A DNA stretch of 64,000 nt from Planosporangium mesophilum. GTDB taxonomy: Bacteria; Actinomycetota; Actinomycetes; Mycobacteriales; Micromonosporaceae. The translations under genes were made by a program, and so were the position numbers. Location of the stretch: positions 1-64,000 of the forward strand of contig NZ_BOON01000018.1 in NCBI RefSeq assembly GCF_016863255.1. Reading direction: 5' to 3'. The notes beneath the pieces were generated by a model. That model was given only the letters and a program-made list of their open reading frames with translations. It made no database searches and had not been told where the DNA came from. Positions 8,085 through 16,297 of the stretch are shown here, one piece after another; the stretch's first letter is position 1; every line of letters starts with the position of its first letter.

Positions 8085-8112
8085 CCATCCGAACGTCGAC
8101 GCCCGGCGAATA
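8085..8112 (+). promoter_or_regulatory. SigK-type promoter of the fasciclin operon
   Basis: CCATCC (8085-8090), 16 bp, CGAATA (8107-8112), with the expected transcript start about 30 nt before ATG 8150. A second, weaker overlapping match, CCATCC (8069-8074) with CGAAC at 8090-8094, lies just upstream. Confidence 0.65.
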
Positions 8113-8149
8113 CCCATCGATGACACCCCTACCTCTTCGGGAGAAGTAA

Positions 8150-8788
8150 ATGATCAAGTCCAGGATCGCCAGCCTCGTCGCGGTCGGCGCCGCTGGCGTG
8201 TTCGCCCTGTCCGCGTGCGGATCGAACGGCGGCAACACGTCCTCCAGCCCGCAGAACACGACCCCCGCCGCCCCGGCGCCGGCACCGACCACGCAGGCGG
8301 CCATGACCGGCGATACGTTCGGCGCCGGCTGTGCGGCCGTACCGACCGACGCGTCGAACCCCGGCAGCTTCACCGCCATGGCCAAGGTTCCGGTGGCCAC
8401 CGCGGCGTCCGGCAACCCGGTCCTCAAGACCCTGGTCACCGCGGTCACCAAGGCCGAGCTGGGTGACACCCTCAACAGCGCCAAGGACATCACCGTCTTC
8501 GCCCCGACCGACGACGCCTTCGCCAAGATCCCGGCGGACAGCATGAACGCGGTCCTCGCCGACCAGAACAAGCTCAAGAGCGTCCTGACCTACCACGTCG
8601 TCGCCGGGCGGCTCACCCCCGCCCAGCTGGCCGGTACGCACAAGACGCTGCAGGGCGGCGAGATCACCGTGGCGGGCAGCGGCACGTCGTACACGGTGAA
8701 CGGCTCCTCGAAGGTGGTCTGCGGCAACGTGCAGACCGCCAACGCGACCGTCTATATCGTCGACACCGTCCTGATGCCCGCGAGCTGA
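8150..8788 (+). CDS. fasciclin (FAS1) domain lipoprotein, MPT83-like
   Basis: The 212-aa protein begins with a lipoprotein signal (MIKSRIASLVAVGAAGVFALSAC, lipobox LSAC), then a Ser/Pro/Ala linker and one FAS1 domain from about residue 70, including the conserved DITVFAPTDDAFAKI and LTYHVVAGRLTP blocks. FAS1 lipoproteins sit on the cell surface and take part in adhesion or sensing. The SigK-type promoter and the position facing sigK make it the expected main SigK target, like MPT83/MPT70. SD GGGAGAAG precedes ATG 8150. Confidence 0.92.
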   Translation: MIKSRIASLVAVGAAGVFALSACGSNGGNTSSSPQNTTPAAPAPAPTTQAAMTGDTFGAGCAAVPTDASNPGSFTAMAKVPVATAASGNPVLKTLVTAVTKAELGDTLNSAKDITVFAPTDDAFAKIPADSMNAVLADQNKLKSVLTYHVVAGRLTPAQLAGTHKTLQGGEITVAGSGTSYTVNGSSKVVCGNVQTANATVYIVDTVLMPAS

Positions 8789-8794
8789 CGCTTC

Positions 8795-8831
8795 GAAGGT
8801 GACGGGGGCCCGCGCCCCCGTCACCTTCTTT
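8795..8831 (+). terminator. intercistronic hairpin between the fasciclin and oxidoreductase genes
   Basis: A perfect 15-bp stem (8795-8809 with 8814-8828), 4-nt loop and a short TTT tail. It would terminate or attenuate the fasciclin transcript, leaving reduced expression of the oxidoreductase whose AGGAGGAG ribosome site starts 5 nt later. Confidence 0.7.
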
Positions 8832-8842
8832 AGGAGGAGAGC

Positions 8843-10318
8843 ATGCGTCGAACCCTTCAGGGCGTCCTGACCGGACTGCTGGCCGCCGCGGCCGGGCTGT
8901 CCGCGGCCGCGCTCGTCGCGGCGGTGCTGCGCCCGGGCGCCGACCCGCTGTTCGCGGTCGGCTCGGCCGCCATCGACGCGACGCCGCACGCGGTCAAGGA
9001 CCTCGCCGTCCGTACCCTCGGCACCTGGGACAAGCCGGCGCTGCTGCTCGGCATGGGTCTGGTGCTCGCCGCCGCCGCAGCCGGGCTCGGCGTGCTGGCG
9101 CTGCGCCGGCCGACGGTTGCGGCCGTTGCGATCGGCGGGCTGTCCCTGGTCGGGGCGGTGGCCGCAGCGACCCGCCCGGGCGCTGCCTGGGCCGATGCCG
9201 TCCCGGGAGTGGTCGGGGGTGGCGTGGCGGTCGGCGTCCTGTACCTGCTACTGCGGCCGGCAGGGGAGCCCGCTGCCGACGGCCGGCCGTTGTCGAGGCG
9301 TCGCATGCTCACCACGGCGGGGCTGGCGGCGGTGGCGGCGGGCACCGCGTACGGCCTCCGGGGCTTCCGCGCCGACACCGCGGCCCGGCGCCGCGCCGCC
9401 GTACGCCTGCCCGCGCCGGCCGAGCCGGCGGCGCCGCCGCTGCCCGACCTGCTCACCCCGAACCGCGACTTCTACCGGGTCGACACCGCACTGACCGTGC
9501 CGCGCGTCAACCCCGACACCTGGCGGCTGACCATCAAGGGCATGGTGGACCGGCCGAGTACCCTCACCCTCGACGACCTGCTGCGCCGCCCGCTGATCGA
9601 GCGCGACATCACGATGACCTGTGTGTCCAACGACGTCGGCGGCCCGTACGTGGGCACCGCCCGCTGGCTGGGGGCGCGGCTGGCTCCGCTGCTGCGCGAC
9701 GCCGGCCTCCGGGCCGGTGCCGACCAGCTCATCGCGCGGTCGGTCGACGGCATGACCATCGGTACGCCGATCGCGGCGCTGCTGGACGGGCGCGACGCGA
9801 TGCTGGCGGTGGGCATGAACGGCGAGCCGCTGCCGGCCGAGCACGGCTTCCCGGTACGGATGCTGACCCCGGGGCTCTACGGGTACGCCGGCTCCTGCAA
9901 GTGGGTCAGCGAGCTGGAGGTCACCCGCTTCGCCGACGTCGACGCGTACTGGGTCACGCGCGGCTACGCGCGGGTCGCGCCGGTCAAGACCGCCTCGCGG
10001 ATCGATCGGCCGGCCGCGCTCGCGACCGTACCGGCCGGGATGTTCACCGTCGCCGGCGTGGCCTGGGCGCAGCGTCGCGGCATCGCCGCGGTGGAGGTGC
10101 AGGTCGACGGCGGGCCCTGGCAGCGGGCGACGCTGGCCCGAGTGCCCTCGGTCGACACCTGGGTGCAATGGACCTGGCGGTGGCAGGCCACGCGGGGCGC
10201 GCACACGCTACGGGTACGGGCGACCGATGGGACCGGCGCGGTACAGGAGGAGAAGCGGGTACCCGTCTTTCCCGACGGCGCGACCGGCTGGCACACCCTG
10301 GCTGTCACGGTGGCCTGA
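8843..10318 (+). CDS. membrane-anchored molybdopterin-dependent oxidoreductase, sulfite-oxidase type
   Basis: The 491-aa protein has four membrane helices in its first 140 residues, then an internal SRRRMLTTAGLAAVAAG segment that looks like a Tat-type signal helix, and from about residue 205 a sulfite-oxidase-like Mo-pterin domain with the Mo-ligand Cys260 in ITMTCVSNDVGG, followed by a C-terminal Mo-co dimerisation (Ig-like) domain. The catalytic part should face outward. The substrate is unknown; related genes are found near sigK/fasciclin loci, suggesting a repair or redox role at the envelope. AGGAGGAGAGC precedes ATG 8843. Confidence 0.88.
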   Translation: MRRTLQGVLTGLLAAAAGLSAAALVAAVLRPGADPLFAVGSAAIDATPHAVKDLAVRTLGTWDKPALLLGMGLVLAAAAAGLGVLALRRPTVAAVAIGGLSLVGAVAAATRPGAAWADAVPGVVGGGVAVGVLYLLLRPAGEPAADGRPLSRRRMLTTAGLAAVAAGTAYGLRGFRADTAARRRAAVRLPAPAEPAAPPLPDLLTPNRDFYRVDTALTVPRVNPDTWRLTIKGMVDRPSTLTLDDLLRRPLIERDITMTCVSNDVGGPYVGTARWLGARLAPLLRDAGLRAGADQLIARSVDGMTIGTPIAALLDGRDAMLAVGMNGEPLPAEHGFPVRMLTPGLYGYAGSCKWVSELEVTRFADVDAYWVTRGYARVAPVKTASRIDRPAALATVPAGMFTVAGVAWAQRRGIAAVEVQVDGGPWQRATLARVPSVDTWVQWTWRWQATRGAHTLRVRATDGTGAVQEEKRVPVFPDGATGWHTLAVTVA

Positions 10319-10570
10319 CAGCGCGTCCATGATCTCGGCCGTCGAGCGCCACCTCGACCACCGCGTCGCGGGCATCGTCGCCATCGCCCCGGCGCTCGTC
10401 CAGCGCGACAGCGTGGCCGCGCCACGCGCCTGAGCCGCGCCACGCGCTGACCGGGCCGGACCGACCGTTCACGACCGAGCCCGGTGCCGGCGATCGGCGC
10501 TGTCCTGGACGCCGAGGTGACCGAGGCCGACCATTGTGGTGCCGGGAAACGTTGTGAGATTCTTTCTCAT
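10319..10570. other. intergenic region without a convincing gene
   Basis: I see no supported coding sequence. The stretch ends with a GGAAACGTTGTGAG segment and TGAGA-TTCTT-TCTCA inverted repeat (10555-10569) that belong to the upstream region of the damaged glycosidase gene. Confidence 0.4.
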
Positions 10571-10575
10571 CGATG

Positions 10576-10593
10576 GATGTTAACGATAACATC
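10576..10593 (+). promoter_or_regulatory. LacI-type operator GATGTTA-ACGA-TAACATC
   Basis: A perfect 7+7 bp inverted repeat with a 4-bp centre. Near-symmetric TGTTA..TAACA sites are typical of LacI-family repressors in front of actinomycete polysaccharide-degradation genes. Here it runs directly into carbohydrate-binding-module coding sequence, so promoter, ribosome site and signal peptide have been lost. Confidence 0.5.
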
Positions 10594-11801
10594 AACGCCA
10601 CCAACCTCGGCGACCCGCTGAACGGCTGGCGGCTCACCTGGTCGTCACCGCAGGCCAGACCACCACCCAGCTGTGGAACGCGGGCTACACACAGTCGGGT
10701 GCACAGGTGACGCTCACCAACACCAGTTGGAACGGCAACATCCCCACCGGAGGCAGCATGAGTTTCGGGTTCAACGCTTCGTGGACCGGATCCAACCCGG
10801 TACCGACGCCCCCCTCGCCGACCCCGACGAGTGGCGGCGGTGACTCGCTGCCGTCCAGCTTCCGGTGGAGTTCCAGCGGCCTGCTGATCGCGCCGAAGTC
10901 GGACGCGACGCACACCGTCGTCAGCATCAAGGACCCGTCGGTGGTTTACTACAACGGCAGATGGCACGTGTTCGCGAGCGTGGCGAGCTCGTCGGGGTAC
11001 AGCATGGTGTACCTGAACTTCGCCGACTGGTCGCAGGCCGGCTCGGCCACGCACTACTACCTGGACCGATCGGGCATCGGCACCGGGTACCGGGCCGCGC
11101 CGCAGGTGTTCTACTTCGCCCCGCAGCGCCTGTGGTACCTGGTCTACCAGACCGACAACGCGTCCTACTCCACCAACCCCGACATCGGCGATCCCAACGG
11201 CTGGAGTGCGCCGAAGGACTTCTACCCGTCGATGCCGAGCATCATCGCCCAGAACATCGGCAACGGCTACTGGGTCGACATGTGGGTCATCTGCGACGAC
11301 GCCAACTGCTACCTGTTCTCCTCGGACGACAACGGGCACCTGTACCGGTCGCAGACCACCCTGGCCGACTTCCCCAACGGCATGAGCGAGCCGGTGATCG
11401 CGTTGCAGGACGCCAACCGAAACAATCTGTTCGAAGCCAGCAACGTCTACAAGGTGGAGGGTTCCAACCAGTACCTGCTGATCGTGGAGGCGATCGGGTC
11501 GGACGGCCGGCGCTACTTCCGGTCCTGGACCTCGCCCACGATCAACGGCAACTGGACGCCGCTGGCGGCGACCGAGAGCAACCCGTTCGCCCGAGCTGAC
11601 AACGTGACCTTCAGCGGGACGGCGTGGACCAGCGACATCAGCCACGGCGAGCTGATCCGGGCGGGGTACGACCAGACCCTGACGATCAGCCCGTGCCACC
11701 TTCGGTACCTCTACCAGGGCATGGATCCGAACGCCGGCGGTGACTACGACAGCCTGCCCTGGCGGCTCGGGCTGCTCACCCAGACCAACTCCACCTACTG
11801 A
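10594..11801 (+). pseudogene. GH62 alpha-L-arabinofuranosidase with CBM2, 5'-deleted and frameshifted
   Basis: The C-terminal catalytic part (about 10860-11801) is an intact GH62 domain: VSIKDPSVVYYNGRWHVFAS, DMWVICDDANCYLF and NNLFEASNVYKVEG supply the conserved acidic residues. Before it is a CBM2 whose first half (NATNLGDPLNGWRLTWSSP, frame of 10573) and second half (GQTTTQLWNAG...ASWTGSNP, frame of 10707) are in different frames, joined near 10640-10660, followed by a PTPPSPTPTSGGG linker. No signal peptide remains. The intact enzyme would be secreted and would remove arabinose from arabinoxylan. An internal GTG at 10707 could still give a cytoplasmic fragment. Confidence 0.75.
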
Positions 11802-11954
11802 CCTCGCGACGATGCGACGGGGCGTGTGGCGGACGGCTCCCGGGCAACCGTCGTCATGTGGATGTGTCCTACGCCGCCGGCCGCATCCGTGCCGGAAACC
11901 GTCGGTGGCCGCCGGTACCGTCCACCTTGACCATTGGGGCGAAGGAGGAAACCC

Positions 11955-12479
11955 ATGACCGTGGACGGGGCCGTCGTCACCGGCGAGCGCGCCGACCTGC
12001 TGGACGCGCTGGCCAAGCACCGCTTCTTCCTGCGCAACACCACCCGGGACCTCACCGACGAGCAGGCCGCGCGCCGCACGACCGTGAGCGAGCTGTGCCT
12101 CGGCGGGATCGTCAAGCACGTCACCGACGTCGAGCGCAACTGGGTGAAGTTCATCCTCGGGGGGCCGTCCGAGATGCCGTCCTGGACCGACGACGCAGCG
12201 CTCCAGCGGCACGCGGACAGCTTCCGTGTGCTGCCCGGGGAGACCCTGGCGGGGCTGCTCGATGAGTACGACGCGGTGGCCCGGCGCACCGACGAGCTGG
12301 TGGAGACGCTGCCGGACCTCGACGCCTCGCACCCGCTGCCGGAGGCGCCGTGGAACCCGCCGGGCCTGCACTGGTCGGCGCGGCGCGTCCTGCTGCACAT
12401 CATCGCAGAGACGTCCCAGCATGCCGGGCACGCCGACATCATCCGGGAGGCGCTCGACGGCGCGAAGTCGATGGGGTAG
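11955..12479 (+). CDS. DinB/DUF664 family protein
   Basis: The 174-aa protein belongs to the DinB-like four-helix metal-binding family: GGIVKHVTDVERNW early, and the C-terminal block ARRVLLHIIAETSQHAGHADIIREALDG, supply the three His ligands (H in VKHV, H in LLHII, H in QHAGH). Family members include mycothiol- and bacillithiol-dependent S-transferases; the actual substrate is unknown. ATG 11955 has a strong GGAGG 8 nt upstream. A related gene lies at 35122-35664. Confidence 0.85.
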   Translation: MTVDGAVVTGERADLLDALAKHRFFLRNTTRDLTDEQAARRTTVSELCLGGIVKHVTDVERNWVKFILGGPSEMPSWTDDAALQRHADSFRVLPGETLAGLLDEYDAVARRTDELVETLPDLDASHPLPEAPWNPPGLHWSARRVLLHIIAETSQHAGHADIIREALDGAKSMG

Positions 12480-12590
12480 GCACCCACGGCAGCCGCAGCG
12501 CGGCGGCCGCGAGGCGGGGCAGGAAGAACCCGAGCGCGGCACCGAGCAGGGGCAGGCCGGCCAGGAAGGTCGCACGGGTACCGCGGGAGA
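12470..12590 (-). pseudogene. possible N-terminal remnant of a small membrane protein
   Basis: The minus strand between the DinB gene and the TPM-domain gene reads as a basic stretch followed by FLAGLPLLGAALGFFLPRLAAAAL and LPWVP, which looks like the first membrane helix of a YqeB-like actinomycete membrane protein. It has no start codon with a ribosome site, and it runs out of frame quality inside the DinB gene. I read it as a truncated remnant; it could also be chance hydrophobicity. Confidence 0.25.
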
Positions 12591-12607
12591 AGCCAAGGGT
12601 CGTTGGC

Positions 12608-13420
12608 TCACCAACCTCCCGACGAGCCGCCACCGTCGGAGCCGCCACCCCCGAAACCGCCACCGGTACCGGACGACCCGGAGGAGCTGCCTCCCGAGCC
12701 AGCCATGGGCAGATGGGTGTCCCGGGGGCCGGCAACGCGTCCGACCCGGCGTAGCGAGCGTTCGGTGACGACGATGACGACGGCCATCACGGGGACCGCG
12801 GCCACCATCAGGTACCACCATGGGAAGCCGCCGTCGTCCCGGTCGGGCTCGGGTGCGGGCGCGGCCTGCCCACCGTGGACGGGCGACGCCCCGGCGCCGG
12901 TGAGACCGGCCAGCTCCGCGCCGGGTTCGACCGGGTGGCCCAGCCGACGGCGGATCTCGTCCAGCCCGGCGAGGATGCCGGCGGCGTACCTGTCGTGCCG
13001 GAACTCGGGCGTGATCGTCGTGGTGATGATCTGGTCGGCCCGGTCGTCGCTGAGCCGGCCGGTCATGCCCCGGCCGGTGGCGATGCGCAGCCGGTGGTCG
13101 TCGACCGCGACGACGAGCAGTACGCCGTTGTCCTGGCCGACCTTGCCGACGCCCCAGCTGTTGAACAGCCCGGTAGCCCAGCTCTCGATGCTTGCGTCGC
13201 CGGTGGTAGGTACGACCGCCACCGCGATCTCGTCACCGGTGCGGTCCTCGTCGGCCCGCAGTACGGCGGTGATCCGGCTGCACAGGTCCGAGCCGAGCAC
13301 CCCGGTGGTGTCGACGCACCGGCCGTCGGGCGCCGGATACGCCGGTGCCGCCGCGGCCGGCCCGGTGGCGGCCAGCACGAGCACGGTCGCGGCCGTGACG
13401 ATCATCAATACCCGTCCCAT
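12608..13420 (-). CDS. secreted TPM-domain membrane protein
   Basis: The 270-aa protein has a signal peptide (VLMIVTAATVLVLAATGPAAAA), a TPM domain (about residues 40-160; DEIAVAVVPTTGDASIESWATGLFNSWGVGK and NGVLLVVAVDDHRLRIATGRGM), a second membrane helix near residues 205-225 and a Gly/Ser-rich tail ending GGGSDGGGSSGGW. This is the YgcG-like arrangement. TPM domains are known from a plant thylakoid acid phosphatase and from bacterial envelope proteins; a role in envelope stress or photosystem-like repair is not demonstrated here. Confidence 0.85.
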   Translation of the reverse strand: MGRVLMIVTAATVLVLAATGPAAAAPAYPAPDGRCVDTTGVLGSDLCSRITAVLRADEDRTGDEIAVAVVPTTGDASIESWATGLFNSWGVGKVGQDNGVLLVVAVDDHRLRIATGRGMTGRLSDDRADQIITTTITPEFRHDRYAAGILAGLDEIRRRLGHPVEPGAELAGLTGAGASPVHGGQAAPAPEPDRDDGGFPWWYLMVAAVPVMAVVIVVTERSLRRVGRVAGPRDTHLPMAGSGGSSSGSSGTGGGFGGGGSDGGGSSGGW

Positions 13421-13442
13421 GTCCCCACTGTGCGCGCGGCCG

Positions 13443-14597
13443 TCAAATCACCGCGATGCTCGGGTACGGGTGGCGCAGGAAGTCGTGGTGCGAGATGTCC
13501 CAGCCGTACCCGCCGGTGTTGCCGAAGACCAGCACGTCGCCGACCCGCAGCCGGTCCACCGGCAGGTCGCGGGCCAGCACGTCGCGCGGCGTGCACAGCT
13601 CGCCGGTGACGTCGACGACGGCGTCGCGCACCTCGGGCCGCTCGAACGGGTACGGCCACGCGTCGCGGGCCAGGACGGTCGCCGGGTGGCTGTACCCCCA
13701 CGCGGCGGGCAGCCGGAAATGGTGGGTGCCGCCGCGCAGGACCGCGAACCAGCGGCCGTGGGTGCGTTTGAGGTCGAGCACCTCGGCGGCGTACCAGCCG
13801 GCCGGGGCGGCGAGGTACCGGCCCGGTTCGAACGCGAGCGTCACCCCCTCGGGCAGCGCGATCCCGGCGAGGCCGGCCCGCAGCGCCGCCAGGTCGAACC
13901 GCGCGTTCCCGGTGTAGTCCACGCCGAACCCGCCGCCCACGTTGACGTAGCTCAGATCGACGCCCAGCCGGCGGGCCGTGGCGAGCGCCCAGTCGAGCGC
14001 GTCGGCGACGTAGGCCGCGTGCGCGGCCGCGTCGAGGTTGTTGGAGACCGCGTGCAGGTGGAACCCGACCAACCTAAGCGCCGGCAGCCCCCGGACGAGC
14101 GCGACCGCCTCGCCGAGCGCGGCCTCCTCGATGCCGAACGGGGTGGGCACGCCGGTCATGGCGTGGCTGCCGGACAGCCCGGCGCCGGGGCGGTTCACCC
14201 GCAGCGCGACGCGTACCGGCCGGCCGCCGGCGACGGCGGCCAACCGGCGTAGCTCGAGCAGGCTCTCGGCGTGTACGAGCGTGCCGGTGGACACGGCGGC
14301 GGCCAGCTCCGTGTCGGTCTTGGCCGGGCCGCCGAACGCGATGGTGGCCGCGCCGGCCTGTGTCGCCAGCGCGAGCTCACCACCGGAGGCGACCTCGAGG
14401 CCGTCGACCACCTCGGCCAGGGCGGCCACGACCTGCGGATGCCCGTTGGCCTTGACCGCGTACAGCAGCAGCGCCCCGGCCGGCAGCGCGGCCCGCACCT
14501 CGGCGGCGGTGCGCCGCAGGACCTCCCGGTCGTAGACGTACGCGCAGACCGGGCGGGGCAGCGCGGCCAGCGCCCCGGTGACCTTCGGCGGGATCAT
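13443..14597 (-). CDS. PLP-dependent decarboxylase of a siderophore operon (alanine-racemase fold)
   Basis: The 384-aa protein is a fold-type III decarboxylase of the diaminopimelate/ornithine group: YAVKANGHP holds the PLP lysine, GFHLHAVSNN, NVGGGFGVDY and EPGRYL are cofactor-binding blocks, and GELCTPRDVLARD carries the active-site Cys. Its ATG overlaps the stop of the upstream NIS synthetase by 4 bp, so it is translated as part of that operon. SbnH in staphyloferrin B synthesis is a relative that decarboxylates a citryl-diaminopropionate intermediate; an analogous role is inferred, as the true substrate may be a free diamino acid. Confidence 0.85.
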   Translation of the reverse strand: MIPPKVTGALAALPRPVCAYVYDREVLRRTAAEVRAALPAGALLLYAVKANGHPQVVAALAEVVDGLEVASGGELALATQAGAATIAFGGPAKTDTELAAAVSTGTLVHAESLLELRRLAAVAGGRPVRVALRVNRPGAGLSGSHAMTGVPTPFGIEEAALGEAVALVRGLPALRLVGFHLHAVSNNLDAAAHAAYVADALDWALATARRLGVDLSYVNVGGGFGVDYTGNARFDLAALRAGLAGIALPEGVTLAFEPGRYLAAPAGWYAAEVLDLKRTHGRWFAVLRGGTHHFRLPAAWGYSHPATVLARDAWPYPFERPEVRDAVVDVTGELCTPRDVLARDLPVDRLRVGDVLVFGNTGGYGWDISHHDFLRHPYPSIAVI

Positions 14598-16297
14598 CGA
14601 AGTGGGTTGCGCACGGGCACGTACACGTCGCCACTGCCGCACAGCCGCATCCGTACCAGCGCCTTGTGCGGAACCAGCGGCGCGGTGAGGAACCGGTGGT
14701 CGTCGGCGGCGTCGCCGGCCACCGCCGGGTCGCCGCGCAGCTCGTCGTAGGTTTCGTCGACGATGTCGCGTACCGACCGCCACGCCGCGTCCTCGTCCAG
14801 TCCGTGCGAGGCGGCCAGTTGGACGATCACCTCGCCCAGGTGCGCCTGCAGCGCGGTGTACCCGAGCTTGGCGCGCATCACGTCGGCGTCGTCGGTCCCG
14901 ATCACCGAGCCGGGCCACAGCGCGACGCGGTGGCCGCTCGCGGCCAGCCGGGGCCGGTGTACCCGCAGCCCCGCGAAGTCGCGCAGCGCCAGGCGGTGCG
15001 GCGCGCCGTCCCGGAACAGCAGCACACAGTTCTGCAGGTGCGCCTCGATCGCGATGCCGTGCCGGGTGGCCAGCCGCAGCAGCGGGGGCAGCAACAACCG
15101 GGCGTACCCGGCCACGAAGCGCGCCGCCGCGTCCGCCCGGTGCCCGAGGCGGCGGCCGGCGGCGTACCGGTCGACCAGCTCGGCGAGCACGGTCGCGCCG
15201 GTCACCGGCGACGTGGCGTACAGCGCCCCACCGGGAACCGCCACCTCGCCGTCGCGCAGCCGGCCGTCGAGGCCCCGGCGCACGATCGCGGCCAGGTCGC
15301 GGCGCTTTTCCCCGATGAGCGTGGCGGCGCCGGCCTCCTCGTCGAGCAGCATGACCCGTGGCTCGTCGGCGAGCAGCCGGTGCAGCAGCGCCGACAGGGC
15401 GGGGCCGTTGCGGGTACTGGCCACCGAGATCGTGCGCCGGGTCGAGGTGACCTGGATGTCGAGCGACAGCTTGAGGTACCGGCGGGGCTGACCGGGCACG
15501 GGGTCGAGCAGCAGGGTGCGCAGCGCCGCGGTGGGAGCGCCGGTACGGGTGACGCCGTCCATCGGTACCAGCGCGCCGTCGGTGACCAGGCCGGCGTACC
15601 GCCGGCGGAGCACCCGGTCGAGCTGCCAGGCGTGCACCGGCTGCACGGCGTACCCGGACCGGTGCGCCCGTACGCCGAGCAGTTCACCGACGTCGTCGCC
15701 GACGTGCAGGTCGCGGCGGACCGCGACGAACCCGACCGTGACGGAGGCGGACTCCAGGTCGTGGGCGAGCGCGTCGGCGACGCCCCAGCCCAGCCGGGTC
15801 CGCCCGCACGGGTGCAGGTTGTGCCCGTCGACGGACAGCCGCTCGAAGTACAGCGCCTGGTCGTCGGGTGACAGCGGCTCGGCTCGTGCCACGCTGTCGC
15901 GCGCTCGCCCGACGCTGCCGTCCGGCGACGGCCGCCGCGCGTACGCCAGGGCCAACTTGACGGCGGCGTCGGCGAGCTCGACGGCGAGGTCAGCGCCGCC
16001 GATGCGCTGCGGCAGGTCGGCGAGGACCCGCGCCGGGTCGCGGACCAGCGGGGCCTCCGCCCGGTCGAACGCATGCCGGGTCACGCCGTCGGCGGTCCGG
16101 GCGAGCAGGTCGGGGTCGCGCATCCCGGCGAGGTCCTCCCGGTACGCGGCGCCGACCAGCCGGCTCGCGACGGTGTGCACGGCGCGGGGGAGCGCGGCGG
16201 TGAAGCCGGCGCACAGCTCGGGCGCGACCTCGGCGAGTTCGCTGCGCGCCGACGCCACGGCGGCGTCCAGGGCGGTACCGGTGGTCGTCGTCGTCAT
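14594..16297 (-). CDS. NIS siderophore synthetase, IucA/IucC family (second gene of operon)
   Basis: The 567-aa protein shows the IucA/IucC blocks in order: VDGHNLHPCGRTRLGW, QPVHAWQLDRVL, KLSLDIQVTSTRRTISVASTRNGPALSALL, and in the C-terminal FhuF-like part IEAHLQNCVLLFRDGAPHRLALRDFAGLRV. These enzymes adenylate a carboxylic acid (citrate or similar) and condense it with an amine or alcohol without a peptide synthetase. The start ATG 16297 overlaps the upstream stop by 4 bp and the stop overlaps the decarboxylase start by 4 bp, so three proteins are tightly coupled. Confidence 0.9.
   Translation of the reverse strand: MTTTTTGTALDAAVASARSELAEVAPELCAGFTAALPRAVHTVASRLVGAAYREDLAGMRDPDLLARTADGVTRHAFDRAEAPLVRDPARVLADLPQRIGGADLAVELADAAVKLALAYARRPSPDGSVGRARDSVARAEPLSPDDQALYFERLSVDGHNLHPCGRTRLGWGVADALAHDLESASVTVGFVAVRRDLHVGDDVGELLGVRAHRSGYAVQPVHAWQLDRVLRRRYAGLVTDGALVPMDGVTRTGAPTAALRTLLLDPVPGQPRRYLKLSLDIQVTSTRRTISVASTRNGPALSALLHRLLADEPRVMLLDEEAGAATLIGEKRRDLAAIVRRGLDGRLRDGEVAVPGGALYATSPVTGATVLAELVDRYAAGRRLGHRADAAARFVAGYARLLLPPLLRLATRHGIAIEAHLQNCVLLFRDGAPHRLALRDFAGLRVHRPRLAASGHRVALWPGSVIGTDDADVMRAKLGYTALQAHLGEVIVQLAASHGLDEDAAWRSVRDIVDETYDELRGDPAVAGDAADDHRFLTAPLVPHKALVRMRLCGSGDVYVPVRNPLR

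Noticed and set aside
10305-12821. Very long open frame on the minus strand
   Set aside because: It lies antisense to the GH62 and DinB genes; Arg/Val/Gly-rich composition is that of a GC-rich shadow and no domain or ribosome site is present.
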